A stretch of 55,141 bases of DNA from Phaeodactylibacter sp. Its GTDB lineage: Bacteria; Bacteroidota; Bacteroidia; Chitinophagales; Saprospiraceae. The notes below the pieces were generated by a model, which was not told the DNA's origin, searched no databases, and saw only the letters and a list, made by a program, of their open reading frames with translations. The stretch's first letter is position 1. The number at the start of each line of letters is the position of its first letter. The translations under genes were made by a program, and so were the position numbers. Location of the stretch: contig NZ_JALEGS010000060.1 in assembly GCF_022763345.1 (NCBI RefSeq), forward strand, positions 1-55,141, written 5' to 3'. Positions 33,568 to 42,054 of this stretch are shown here, in pieces.

Positions 33568-35097
33568 ATGGCAAGCAAAAAAATACAATCTGCACTCATT
33601 TCCGTCTACCACAAAGAGGGCCTGGAGCCTATCGTGGAAGAGCTCAAACGTTTGGGCGTTCAAATCTATTCCACTGGTGGCACACAGCAATTCCTGGAGT
33701 CCCTTGGAGCGGAAGTAAATGCGGTGGAAGATCTGACTTCCTATCCTTCTATACTCGATGGACGGGTAAAGACACTACATCCTAAAGTTTTTGGCGGCAT
33801 CCTGGCCCGGCGAGAGGAGCGCCATCAGGAACAGCTGAAGCAGTATGATATCCCGGAAATTGATCTGGTGATTGTAGACCTGTACCCCTTCGAGGAAACG
33901 GTAGCCAGCACAGACGATGAGGCAGCGATTATTGAGAAGATTGACATCGGGGGCATCTCGCTGATCCGGGCCGCGGCTAAAAACTACAAAGATGTGGTTG
34001 TAGTGCCTTCCAAGGCAGAATATGGTATGCTGGAAAAACTGCTCAAAGAAAAAGATGGCGTAACGGAGTTGTCTGACCGCAAGGCGCTGGCCCTGCGTTC
34101 CTTTGGCGTTTCCTCTCACTACGATACAGCCATTTTCAATTATTTCAATCAGGGAGAAGCGGCTGAGGCGGCTTTCAAGCAAAGCATACCGGAGGCCCAG
34201 GCCCTTCGCTACGGCGAAAACCCACATCAGGCGGGCACTTTCTACGGGAAGCTGGAGGATATGTTCGATATCCTGGGCGGCAAAGCCTTGTCCTTCAATA
34301 ACCTGGTGGATATCGATGCGGCGGTGGGCCTGATGCGCGAATTTGAGGATGCAGCCCCGACCTTTGCGATCCTCAAGCACACCAACTCATGCGGTGTAGC
34401 AACACGCCCCACGCTGCTTCAGGCATGGACGGATGCCCTTGCCGCAGACAACGTTTCCGCATTCGGTGGCATTCTGATTGCCAACACGACGGTAGACCTG
34501 GCAACGGCCCAGGAAATTGACAAGATTTTCTACGAAGTGCTCATCGCACCAGATTTCGCATCGGAGGCACAGGAATTTCTTTCCAAAAAGAAAAAACGCA
34601 TTTTGCTCCGTATCAAGGCTTTTTATGCGCACGAGCGTAGCTTCAAGAGTTTGCTCAATGGCGTCATCGAGCAGGATGCCGACCTGAAGATGGAAACGGC
34701 AGCAGAACTGGAAACGGTAACCCAAAAGGCACCAACAGCGGCGGAAAAGGAAGATCTGATCTTCGCGCTGAAATGCGCCAAGCACCTCAAGTCTAACACC
34801 ATCGTACTGGCGCGCGGGCAGCAACTGCTGGGCATGGGCTGCGGGCAAACCTCCCGGGTAGATGCGCTGAAGCAGGCGATCGACAAAGCCAGGCATTTCG
34901 GTTTTGAGCTGGACGGAGCGGTCATGGCTTCCGATGCTTTTTTCCCTTTTGCGGACAGCGTGGAAATCGCCCGTGAAGCTGGGGTTACAGCGGTGGTACA
35001 GCCGGGCGGTTCTATTCGGGATAAAGACAGCATTGAGTATTGCGATGCCAACGGTATGTCCATGGTATTTACCGGCGTACGCCACTTTAAACACTAA
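33568..35097 (+). CDS. purH: Bifunctional AICAR transformylase/IMP cyclohydrolase
   Basis: Catalyses the last two steps of IMP synthesis. The N-terminal MGS-like IMP cyclohydrolase domain is seen in ALISVYHKEGLEPIVEELKRLGVQIYSTGGT and TLHPKVFGGILA; the AICAR transformylase domain follows (LRYGENPHQAGTFY, ILKHTNSCGVA, then the C-terminal GMGCGQTSRVDA and SDAFFPFADSVEIA). 509 aa from the ATG at 33568 (MASKKIQSALIS), just behind the promoter; the frame is open to 33514 but the longer start is inside the promoter. coaX follows after 6 bases. Confidence 0.96.
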   Translation: MASKKIQSALISVYHKEGLEPIVEELKRLGVQIYSTGGTQQFLESLGAEVNAVEDLTSYPSILDGRVKTLHPKVFGGILARREERHQEQLKQYDIPEIDLVIVDLYPFEETVASTDDEAAIIEKIDIGGISLIRAAAKNYKDVVVVPSKAEYGMLEKLLKEKDGVTELSDRKALALRSFGVSSHYDTAIFNYFNQGEAAEAAFKQSIPEAQALRYGENPHQAGTFYGKLEDMFDILGGKALSFNNLVDIDAAVGLMREFEDAAPTFAILKHTNSCGVATRPTLLQAWTDALAADNVSAFGGILIANTTVDLATAQEIDKIFYEVLIAPDFASEAQEFLSKKKKRILLRIKAFYAHERSFKSLLNGVIEQDADLKMETAAELETVTQKAPTAAEKEDLIFALKCAKHLKSNTIVLARGQQLLGMGCGQTSRVDALKQAIDKARHFGFELDGAVMASDAFFPFADSVEIAREAGVTAVVQPGGSIRDKDSIEYCDANGMSMVFTGVRHFKH

Positions 35098-35103
35098 TAC
35101 CGT

Positions 35104-35838
35104 TTGAATTTAGCCATCGACATAGGCAATACCAGGACCAAAGCTGCCGTTTTTAACGATGGTGCTTTGGTTCAGCACGAGGAATGGCCAAACGGAAGTG
35201 TGCCCAATTTTTTTGAGTATGCAACCAACCAAGCCGTCCAAAATATCATCTTATCCAATGTAGCTGGTGCTGTGCATTTAGATGTGCAGGAACAGTTACA
35301 GCATCATTTTCGCTTTTTTGAGCTACACCCAACAACTCCTATACCTATTAGCCACGAGTACGAGACCCCCGAAACCCTGGGCAAAGACCGCCTGGCTGCT
35401 GTAGTGGGTGCTTATGCGTTATTGCCCCGGCAGCATTGCCTGGTTGTAGATGCAGGCACCTGCATCACCTACGACTGGCTGAGCGCTGAAGGGGTTTACC
35501 TCGGTGGGAATATTGCACCGGGCCTATCCATGCGGCTACAGGCTATGCACCGGTTTACAGCCCGGTTGCCTGAGGTAAAGCGGGGGGAAGCAACGGCGCT
35601 GATCGGTCGATCTACCGAAAAAGCCATGCGCAATGGTGCGCAGCAAGGTGTTTTGTTTGAAATAGAAGGCTACCGGGAGTGGTCAGCAGCTAATTTGGGC
35701 CCTGTTAAGGTATTACTGACCGGGGGAGATGCCATTTTTTTGGCGAATAAGCTCAAAAGCGAGATATTTGTGAACCATCATTTGGTCCTGCTGGGGCTAA
35801 ATAAAATTCTGGAATATAATGTCAAGCGTCTGGAGTAG
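35104..35838 (+). CDS. coaX: Type III pantothenate kinase
   Basis: Phosphorylates pantothenate, first step of coenzyme A synthesis. 244 aa, ASKHA fold: LAIDIGNTRTKAAVF (phosphate-1), GKDRLAAVVGAYAL and LVVDAGTCITYDWL (phosphate-2 and catalytic Asp region), YLGGNIAPGLSMRLQAMHRFTARLP, and LLTGGDA (adenosine motif). The start is TTG at 35104, 6 bases after purH. Its last 20 bases overlap the next gene, so purH-coaX and the following genes are probably one operon. Confidence 0.94.
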   Translation: MNLAIDIGNTRTKAAVFNDGALVQHEEWPNGSVPNFFEYATNQAVQNIILSNVAGAVHLDVQEQLQHHFRFFELHPTTPIPISHEYETPETLGKDRLAAVVGAYALLPRQHCLVVDAGTCITYDWLSAEGVYLGGNIAPGLSMRLQAMHRFTARLPEVKRGEATALIGRSTEKAMRNGAQQGVLFEIEGYREWSAANLGPVKVLLTGGDAIFLANKLKSEIFVNHHLVLLGLNKILEYNVKRLE

Positions 35839-37186
35839 AATAATTGTATTGGCCTGTTTATGCAGCAGTGCCTTTGTGGTGTTGGGACAGAACGCTGCTG
35901 TGGAAGCAGACCCGAAGATCAATTCTCCTTACTCGCGGTTTGGACTGGGCGACTTCAATGCTCAGTACATGCCCGCACAAGGAGGTATGGGAGGACTTAC
36001 GGCTGCCTACCACGACCCCTATCACATCAACCCCTTAAACCCTGCCGCGCTATCCCGGCTTGACGCTACGGCTTTTGAAATCGGTATTGATGCGCGGTAC
36101 AGTACCCTCACTACAGAGGATGCTTCCGAATCGCTTTGGACGGGCAATCTGACCTACCTTGCGCTGGCTTTTCCACTCATCAACCCTATCAACGAAGTCC
36201 TGGACCGAAAGGACACCAAACTTGGGCTGGGCATGGCATTTATTTTGCAGCCCTACACGACAGTGGGATACAATGTGGAGACGACACAGGAAGCCGGTTC
36301 CGCAGGGTTGAGTACGAATTTCCTGAGAGGCAGGGGAGAGACCTACCGCCTGAGCTGGAGCAATGGCGTCCGCTACGGCGGGTTTTCCGGCGGACTAACC
36401 CTGGGTTACAACTGGGGCACATTGGAAAATAGCCGGCGGGTGGAATTTGACGATTTGCCACTGAGCTACACTACTGAGTTTCTGGATGAGTATACCATGA
36501 CCGGGCTATTCTGGCGGTTAGGCCTTCAGTACACTTATGCCTTCAAAAAAGCCGATGAAAACGGCGAGCTGAAACCAACAGGCCGCAGGCTGATTTTTGG
36601 CTTGCATGGCAATACCGCCAACTCGTTCAATACCGAAGCCTACCGCTTTGGGCGGAGGTTTAACAATAGTTTCGGGCCTGTCGCACTGGTGGATACCCTG
36701 TTCAACGAGGTAGCCGTGGAAGGTACAGGGAAGCTGCCTGCTGAGTTTACCGCTGGTGTAACTTACGAGCGCGTCAACAAAGTACGGCTGGGTGTGGAAA
36801 TGGGCCTGGCGCAGTGGAGCAATTACCGCAATGACGCGCAATCCAATACCGACTTGTCCAATTCATGGCAGGTGCGCGTTGGAGGCGAGTATGTCCCGGA
36901 TTATTTGTCTTACGACAGCTACTGGGAGCGTGTGCGTTACCGGGTTGGGGCCTTCTATGGCAATGATCCCCGTTCTTTTGAAGGGGATCAGTTGCTGGAT
37001 TACGGGCTTAGTCTCGGTTTGGGCTTCCCGATCATCCTGCCCCGTCAGCGGACCTCCTTTATTAACTTTACAGTGGAGGCTGGTCAGTTTGGGCTACAAG
37101 AGGCCCTTCGGGAAACCTACATCAATATGACACTTGGATTTACATTAAATGATAACACTTGGTTCTTCAAACGAAAATTTAATTAA
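35819..37186 (+). CDS. Outer membrane beta-barrel protein with NSPYSRFGLGD N-terminus
   Basis: 455 aa with a signal peptide (about residues 1-23) and then NSPYSRFGLGDFNAQYMPAQGGMGGLTAAYHDPYHINPLNPAAL, the N-terminal pattern of FadL/PorV-like Bacteroidota outer membrane proteins. The rest alternates short amphipathic strands (LGLGMAFILQPYTTVGYNV, GFSGGLTLGYNWG, RVRYRVGAFYGNDP) and ends with YINMTLGFTLNDNTWFFKRKFN, a typical barrel C-terminus. coaX followed by a protein of this type is a familiar arrangement in the phylum. Substrate unknown. Confidence 0.85.
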   Translation: MSSVWSRIIVLACLCSSAFVVLGQNAAVEADPKINSPYSRFGLGDFNAQYMPAQGGMGGLTAAYHDPYHINPLNPAALSRLDATAFEIGIDARYSTLTTEDASESLWTGNLTYLALAFPLINPINEVLDRKDTKLGLGMAFILQPYTTVGYNVETTQEAGSAGLSTNFLRGRGETYRLSWSNGVRYGGFSGGLTLGYNWGTLENSRRVEFDDLPLSYTTEFLDEYTMTGLFWRLGLQYTYAFKKADENGELKPTGRRLIFGLHGNTANSFNTEAYRFGRRFNNSFGPVALVDTLFNEVAVEGTGKLPAEFTAGVTYERVNKVRLGVEMGLAQWSNYRNDAQSNTDLSNSWQVRVGGEYVPDYLSYDSYWERVRYRVGAFYGNDPRSFEGDQLLDYGLSLGLGFPIILPRQRTSFINFTVEAGQFGLQEALRETYINMTLGFTLNDNTWFFKRKFN

Positions 37187-37189
37187 ACT

Positions 37190-38599
37190 ATGAAAGAGTT
37201 ACGTATTTCACTGATCGCCCTTTCGCTTTCTGTGCTTTTTGCAACCGCTGCAGGGGCGCAGTGCGAGACCTGGAATGGTAAACCCTTTGAGGAAGAAGCA
37301 ACGAATGCTCATGTACTTTACCGTGGAGTCGTTAAGGGCAAAACCGTAGCTGATCTTGAGGCACTGCCTGAAGAAGAGTTCAAGATTGCTTATGAAAACT
37401 GGGAAAAGGCGTACAAACTGGCACCCGCAGCGGATGGTCAGCGCCCCTCTCACTTCTCCGATGGAATTGACCTGCTCAAAGCCAAATATAAAAAGACTAC
37501 AGATGCGGAAGAAAAAAAGGCGATCGCCGAGCGGATCCTGACTCTATACGATCAGCAAATTGAATGTTACGAAAACGAAGCGTTCCTGCTGGGCCGTAAA
37601 GGCTTCGATATGTTCTACATGCCAGAGTATGGCTTCCGTCAGTCTACTTATGATGTCATGAAAGCGGCTGTTGAAAAAGGCGGCAATGACGCTGAGTATA
37701 TCCTTCTTGAACCTATGGGTCAAATCCTGGCCTATTTTTTCAAGTCGGGCAAGATTGAGCAACCTGAAGCTCAGGAAATGTACAGCAAGCTGGAAGCGAT
37801 TGCCGAATACAACCAGGAAAACAACGATACCTACGGGGAATACTACGAAGCTTCTAAAGCACGTATGGACAACGCTTTCAAGGAAGTGGAGGACCAGGTG
37901 TTTGACTGTGGCTACTTCAAGAAAAAGCTCATGCCACAGTATGAGGAGAATCCTACCGATCTGGAAGTCGTGAAGTACGTATACGTAAAGCTGCGTCAGC
38001 AAGGCTGTGATTCCACTGAAACCTTCATGCAGGAAATGAAGTCCAACTACGAGCAGCTGGCAAAGGCGGTTAATGACTCGCTGGAGACGGCACGACGGGA
38101 GCGCAATGCTTGCTACGATGCCACACAGCTTCAGAAAGAAGGGAAGTACGACGAAGCCCTTGCTCGTTACGAGGAGTGCCTCAACTCTGACCAGGAAATG
38201 GACGACGAGGGCAGAGCCCAGATTTACTACAGTATCGCGTCTATCAAGCTGTATCGCAAGAATAATGCCGGTGGTGCACTTTCTGCTGCCCGCAAAGCAG
38301 CAAGCCTGACCGATGGCTGGGGCCGGCCTTACCTCCTGATTGGTGACTGCTACGCCAAATTGGGCCGTAATTGCGACGACTGGACCTCTCGTCTGGCCAT
38401 CTTGGCGGCTATGGAAAAGTACCGCTATGCTAAGTCAGTAGATGGTGAAGTAGCTGATGATGCCGACAAGCGCCTAAGCCAGTACTACGGTGCCATGCCA
38501 GAAAAGCAGGAAGGCTTCATGCGTAACGTTTCCGAAGGGCAGCAGGTATCTGTGGGCTGCGGTATCGGCGAAACGGTAACCGTGCGCTTTAAGGATTAG
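37190..38599 (+). CDS. Secreted TPR-like helical repeat protein
   Basis: 469 aa with signal peptide (about residues 1-24, ending AGAQ). The mature protein is mainly alpha-helical with TPR-like pairs, clearest in EEEFKIAYENWEKAYKLAP near residue 60 and EGKYDEALARYEECLNSD and GGALSAARKAASLTDG near residues 310-370. The C-terminus (QGFMRNVSEGQQVSVGCGIGETVTVRF) is a small beta segment. It starts 3 bases after the barrel gene, so it is likely co-expressed with it and may be its periplasmic partner. Confidence 0.8.
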   Translation: MKELRISLIALSLSVLFATAAGAQCETWNGKPFEEEATNAHVLYRGVVKGKTVADLEALPEEEFKIAYENWEKAYKLAPAADGQRPSHFSDGIDLLKAKYKKTTDAEEKKAIAERILTLYDQQIECYENEAFLLGRKGFDMFYMPEYGFRQSTYDVMKAAVEKGGNDAEYILLEPMGQILAYFFKSGKIEQPEAQEMYSKLEAIAEYNQENNDTYGEYYEASKARMDNAFKEVEDQVFDCGYFKKKLMPQYEENPTDLEVVKYVYVKLRQQGCDSTETFMQEMKSNYEQLAKAVNDSLETARRERNACYDATQLQKEGKYDEALARYEECLNSDQEMDDEGRAQIYYSIASIKLYRKNNAGGALSAARKAASLTDGWGRPYLLIGDCYAKLGRNCDDWTSRLAILAAMEKYRYAKSVDGEVADDADKRLSQYYGAMPEKQEGFMRNVSEGQQVSVGCGIGETVTVRFKD

Positions 38600-38642
38600 A
38601 TCAAGTGTCGGAAGGGGGCACCCCTCACTGCGTACAATCAAA

Positions 38643-38660
38643 GACTTCGTAGAAGTCGCA
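38643..38660. repeat. REP-like palindromic repeat, copy 1
   Basis: GACTTCGTAGAAGTCGCA: a GACTTC/GAAGTC inverted repeat around GTA with a 3' GCA tail. Identical to the copy 50 bases downstream. Confidence 0.7.
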
Positions 38661-38692
38661 TTTTTGTATCCCTGATAATGCTATGACAGGTC

Positions 38693-38710
38693 GACTTCGT
38701 AGAAGTCGCA
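38693..38710. repeat. REP-like palindromic repeat, copy 2
   Basis: A second identical GACTTCGTAGAAGTCGCA. A shorter related piece (ACTTCGTAGAA) is at 39109-39119. Confidence 0.7.
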
Positions 38711-39004
38711 CGTTATACTTCGCTTTGGGAAGTGCTACTTCAACAACATATACCTTTAAGCACCAGCACTCAAAGTCGAAGCAGCAAGGGTGAATTAAGG
38801 ATGAAAAGTAAAAATATGGCCTGGTTCGCTAATAAGTGTGCCGGGTCATTTTATTTCTAGAGGTCTGTATCCTGATAACCCCGGTTGCAATTTTTCCAAG
38901 GTGGGGATCAGTTAGCATTGTAAGGGGATAGGGAAGTATAGTACTTTGCCACTGTTCATACAGCGATATGGTTCCCACTTTCGAATCGTATCGCTGCCAC
39001 CGCT

Positions 39005-39041
39005 ATGAAAAAAGCCGGGCACCCTCTAGGCACCCGGCTTT
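39005..39041 (-). terminator. Terminator of the cysteine-repeat lipoprotein gene
   Basis: AAAGCCGGG (39011-39019) pairs with CCCGGCTTT (39033-39041). On the minus strand it is followed by TTTTTT, about 125 bases after the stop of the gene at 39165. Confidence 0.8.
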
Positions 39042-39164
39042 CCAGAATAGTCAAACTTTTTTCAAATACCTTCAGTAGGACAGAAGAGCGATCGTGCACC
39101 TGAAGAAAACTTCGTAGAACCTTTCTACCCGGCGCAGGCAGGTAGCGTCGCACGCTACACAGCG

Positions 39165-40070
39165 CTAGTGGCAGTCATTCCAAAGTGCGCGGAGTTCCTC
39201 CGGGCTTTCAACACTCACTACTGAGTCGTCTTCGGTCAGGGTCACTTCGATTGGGAAGACGAAGCCTGGGCGTTCACCTGCGGTTGGCGGGCCAGGGTTG
39301 TTCTCGCGCCAGTCCTGGAAAATCTGGCGAGCCGCCTGAGGGCTATCCGCTTCAGCCGTTGTGCCGTCCGGCAGCGCAATCGTTACCGGGTAGTTGATGG
39401 TGAAGCAAGGGCCGAAGTTGCCAGGCGCACAGTCCTCTCGCAGGGCCATCAGTTCTTCCTGACTGTTTACCGTGACGAGGGAGTCATTGGCAGACAGGGT
39501 CACCTCTATCGGGAAGCCAAGGGTAGGGCGCTCGTCGCTGTCCGGATTGTCTTGCTTCCATTGGCGCAGCAATTGCCGGAGTGCCAGCGGACCGGCGGCT
39601 TCTGCCTCCGTACCATCCGGGTATACCAGCGTAACGGGGAAGACCAAATCGTAGCAAGGGGTGCGGTCGTGCGGGCCATTTGGGCGACAGCCCTGAACCA
39701 GTTCGCGCAGGTCCTCATCGGAGGCAATGGTCTGCACCGTACCGTCTCTCAGTGTTACATCAAAAGGGTACGCAAACTGCGGGCGCTGAGTCGGGCGCCC
39801 ATTATCCTGAATCCATGCCCGGATCGCCTGACGGATGGCGATGCGGCTATCGACAGCAGCGGTGGTGCCATCTTCAAAAACAAGGGTGACTGGGAAGACC
39901 AGCTGGAAACAGCCGTTGCAGCCCAGATGGCCGGCTTCTTCCATTTGCATAAAAGCTTCCTGGGTTTCGATCTCGCCGAAGCTGTCGGTCGTAGCTTCTT
40001 TATCGCAGGCTACAAAAAGCGTCGCAGCGAAAAAGAGCAGTGCGGTGATTTTCAATATTCGGGATGTCAT
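39165..40070 (-). CDS. Lipoprotein made of three cysteine-bounded repeats
   Basis: 301 aa. Lipobox LFVAC (Cys22). The mature part is three repeats of about 75-79 residues, each opening with C[FY]-x4-[FY]PVT-[IL]-x2-x-DGTxA and closing with ...S-x-E-[DE]L-x2-L-x3-C: Cys54-Cys128, Cys139-Cys214 and Cys222-Cys300. Each has a beta-rich first half, a helix (RQAIRAW, RQLLRQW, RQIFQDW) and a second strand pair (FPIEVTL). I know no family name for this repeat. Cys pairs could form disulfides at the surface. A TACATTTG box (40192-40199) lies upstream and a terminator downstream, so it is probably a single-gene transcript. Confidence 0.82.
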   Translation of the reverse strand: MTSRILKITALLFFAATLFVACDKEATTDSFGEIETQEAFMQMEEAGHLGCNGCFQLVFPVTLVFEDGTTAAVDSRIAIRQAIRAWIQDNGRPTQRPQFAYPFDVTLRDGTVQTIASDEDLRELVQGCRPNGPHDRTPCYDLVFPVTLVYPDGTEAEAAGPLALRQLLRQWKQDNPDSDERPTLGFPIEVTLSANDSLVTVNSQEELMALREDCAPGNFGPCFTINYPVTIALPDGTTAEADSPQAARQIFQDWRENNPGPPTAGERPGFVFPIEVTLTEDDSVVSVESPEELRALWNDCH

Positions 40071-40191
40071 AAGTTTGATGTTTGGTGATGTATTGTTTTC
40101 GATGTCTTACACCCCAATAAGGCAAGACCTCCTCCTCCTGTACTCATGCCGGCAATAATTTTTTTTGATTTTTTTCTGTCTCGCTGAGCAC

Positions 40192-40199
40192 CAAATGTA
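40192..40199 (-). promoter_or_regulatory. TAnnTTTG box for the cysteine-repeat lipoprotein gene
   Basis: TACATTTG on the minus strand, about 120 bases upstream of the ATG at 40070. No clear -33 TTTG. Confidence 0.4.
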
Positions 40200-40225
40200 G
40201 GGAATGTGTTTGCGTTCCTGATTTT

Positions 40226-40246
40226 ACATTTCGTACCTACGGCACG
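40226..40246. repeat. Palindromic repeat unit, copy 1
   Basis: ACATTTCGTACCTACGGCACG: an imperfect CGTgCC/GGCACG palindrome behind ACATTT, closely similar to the unit at 40275. Confidence 0.5.
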
Positions 40247-40274
40247 AGGTCTGATCCTCGGGCGTTTTTTACCG

Positions 40275-40300
40275 ACATTTTGTGCCTAAAGGCACATCGG
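40275..40300. repeat. Palindromic repeat unit, copy 2
   Basis: ACATTTTGTGCC...GGCACATCGG: GTGCC and GGCAC pair around TAAA. It shares the ACATTT-n-GT-n-CCTA-GGCAC layout of copy 1; a half-like CACCAAATGTAGGG lies at 40190-40203. Confidence 0.5.
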
Positions 40301-40412
40301 GAATGATGAAATTGACCTCGAAGGAATCAACCTCGAAATCTATCCCATGCCTGCCAATTTCGCGGTGCCTGTCTGCGCGGTACAGCCAAGTAGAGTTGCA
40401 CGGCTCAATGCT

Positions 40413-40450
40413 AAAAAAAAACGCCCGGCAGAGCTACCTCCACCGGGCGT
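40413..40450 (-). terminator. Terminator of the ALDH gene
   Basis: ACGCCCGG (40421-40428) pairs with CCGGGCGT (40443-40450); on the minus strand it ends in a nine-base T-run. Confidence 0.88.
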
Positions 40451-40503
40451 AATTGCATATCTGGCTTGCCCGCCTCTTTTAAAAAGGGCCGGGCGTTCCG
40501 TTA

Positions 40504-42033
40504 TTAGTCCAGGTCAAACTTAATACCCTGCGCTAACGGCACTTCCGTGCTGTAGTTGATGGTATTGGTCTGACGGCGCATGTAGGCTTTCCAGGCATCG
40601 GAGCCACTCTCGCGGCCACCGCCGGTTTCCTTTTCTCCACCGAAAGCGCCACCGATTTCCGCACCGCTTGTACCGATATTGACGTTGGCAATACCACAGT
40701 CGGAACCGGCATGGGAAAGGAAACGCTCTGCTTCCCGCAGGTTGTTGGTCATAATGGCCGATGACAGGCCCTGTGGCACCTCATTGTGGTAAGCAATCGC
40801 CTCATCCATGTCTTTGTACCTGATGAGGTAGAGGATAGGGGCGAAGGTCTCGGTATGTACCGTTTTGTAGTCGTGCTCCGCTTCCACAATGCAAGGCTTC
40901 ACGTAGCAGCCGCTTTCATACCCGGCCCCTTCAAGTACACCGCCTTCCACAAGGAGTTTACCGCCTTCTTTCTGAACCGCTTCGATAGCGTTCAGGTAGT
41001 TTTGTACGGCATCCTTATCAATCAGCGGGCCCACGTGGTTGTTTTCATCCAGTGGGTTGCCGATGCGCAATTGGCCGTAGGCTTTGGTCATTTTCTCCTT
41101 CACCTCGTCAAAGAGGCTCTCGTGTACAATCAGGCGGCGGGTGGAGGTACAACGCTGCCCGGCTGTACCCACTGCACCGAAGAGGGCACCGGTGAGTACG
41201 ACGTTCGTGTCAGCGCTTGGCGTAACGATGATGGCGTTATTGCCACCCAACTCCAGGATGGTTTTGCCCAGACGGCCACCCACTTCTGCCGCCACAATTT
41301 TACCCATACGGGTGCTGCCGGTCGCCGAAACGAGGGGTACACGGTGGTCTTTGGTCATAAACTCGCCCACCTTGTAGTTACCATTGATGATGCAGCTTAC
41401 GCCCTCGGGCACATTATTCTCCTTCAGCACATCGCGCAGCAGGTTTTGGCAGGCTACGGAGCATAGGGGAGACTTCTCAGACGCTTTCCAAACCGTCACA
41501 TCACCACAGATGAGTGCGATCATGGAATTCCAGGACCATACCGCTACCGGGAAGTTGAAGGCCGAAATAATGCCCACAATACCCAGCGGGTGGTACTGCT
41601 CGTACATGCGGTGGCTCGGGCGCTCAGAGTGCATCGTCAGGCCATACAGCTGACGGGACTGCCCTACGGCAAAGTCACAGATGTCGATCATCTCCTGTAC
41701 TTCGCCCCAGCCTTCCTGCAGGCTTTTGCCCATTTCGTAGGAAACAAGGCGGCCGAGTGCATCTTTATGTTCGCGCAGCTTCAGCCCATACTGCCGCACC
41801 ACCTCGCCCCGGGCGGGAGCAGGCATCATACGCCAGGTTTTGAAGGCTTCCTGAGCCGTAGCTATCACTTGCTCGTACTCCTCGCGGGTGGTTTGGCTCA
41901 CCTTGCCGATGAGCTTGCCATCCACGGGAGAAAAGGACTCGATGTACTGACCGGAGTCCATCGATTTTTGACCGGTGCTGGTACCGGCGTTTTCAGTATG
42001 CAGTCCAAGTTCTTGGAGGAATTTGGTATCCAT
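40504..42033 (-). CDS. amaB: Aldehyde dehydrogenase of the ALDH7 type (L-aminoadipate/piperideine-6-carboxylate dehydrogenase)
   Basis: 509 aa NAD-dependent aldehyde dehydrogenase. Catalytic Cys295 (GTAGQRCTSTRR) and general base Glu261 (LELGGNNAII) are in place. The sequences SERPSHRMYEQYHPLGIVG and GGEKETGGGRESGSDAWKAY are signatures of the ALDH7A1/antiquitin group, which oxidises 2-aminoadipate 6-semialdehyde in lysine breakdown. No other lysine-degradation gene is in the window, so the substrate is inferred from the family. It lies 21 bases after aspS on the same strand, so both are probably co-transcribed. Confidence 0.9.
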   Translation of the reverse strand: MDTKFLQELGLHTENAGTSTGQKSMDSGQYIESFSPVDGKLIGKVSQTTREEYEQVIATAQEAFKTWRMMPAPARGEVVRQYGLKLREHKDALGRLVSYEMGKSLQEGWGEVQEMIDICDFAVGQSRQLYGLTMHSERPSHRMYEQYHPLGIVGIISAFNFPVAVWSWNSMIALICGDVTVWKASEKSPLCSVACQNLLRDVLKENNVPEGVSCIINGNYKVGEFMTKDHRVPLVSATGSTRMGKIVAAEVGGRLGKTILELGGNNAIIVTPSADTNVVLTGALFGAVGTAGQRCTSTRRLIVHESLFDEVKEKMTKAYGQLRIGNPLDENNHVGPLIDKDAVQNYLNAIEAVQKEGGKLLVEGGVLEGAGYESGCYVKPCIVEAEHDYKTVHTETFAPILYLIRYKDMDEAIAYHNEVPQGLSSAIMTNNLREAERFLSHAGSDCGIANVNIGTSGAEIGGAFGGEKETGGGRESGSDAWKAYMRRQTNTINYSTEVPLAQGIKFDLD

Positions 42034-42054
42034 AGTTATAATTTGGTTTTTATC

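Larger units (their letters stand above)
38600..39164. other. Intergenic region with palindromic repeats and a terminator
   Basis: 565 bases without a convincing gene between the TPR gene and the cysteine-repeat lipoprotein gene. It holds two copies of an 18-base palindromic repeat (38643 and 38693), a truncated third copy (39109-39119) and a terminator (39005-39041). The remainder is AT-rich with no recognisable structure. Confidence 0.7.
40071..40503. other. Intergenic region with promoter, palindromic repeats and terminator
   Basis: 433 bases without a convincing gene between the lipoprotein and the ALDH gene. It contains the lipoprotein promoter, two related palindromic units (40226-40246 and 40275-40300), the ALDH terminator (40413-40450) and a further stem GCCCG (40468-40472) with CGGGC (40490-40494). 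Confidence 0.65.

Noticed and set aside
38643..38710. Short repeats considered as a CRISPR array
   Set aside because: Only two full copies, no spacer-repeat regularity beyond a single 50-bp interval, and no cas genes nearby.
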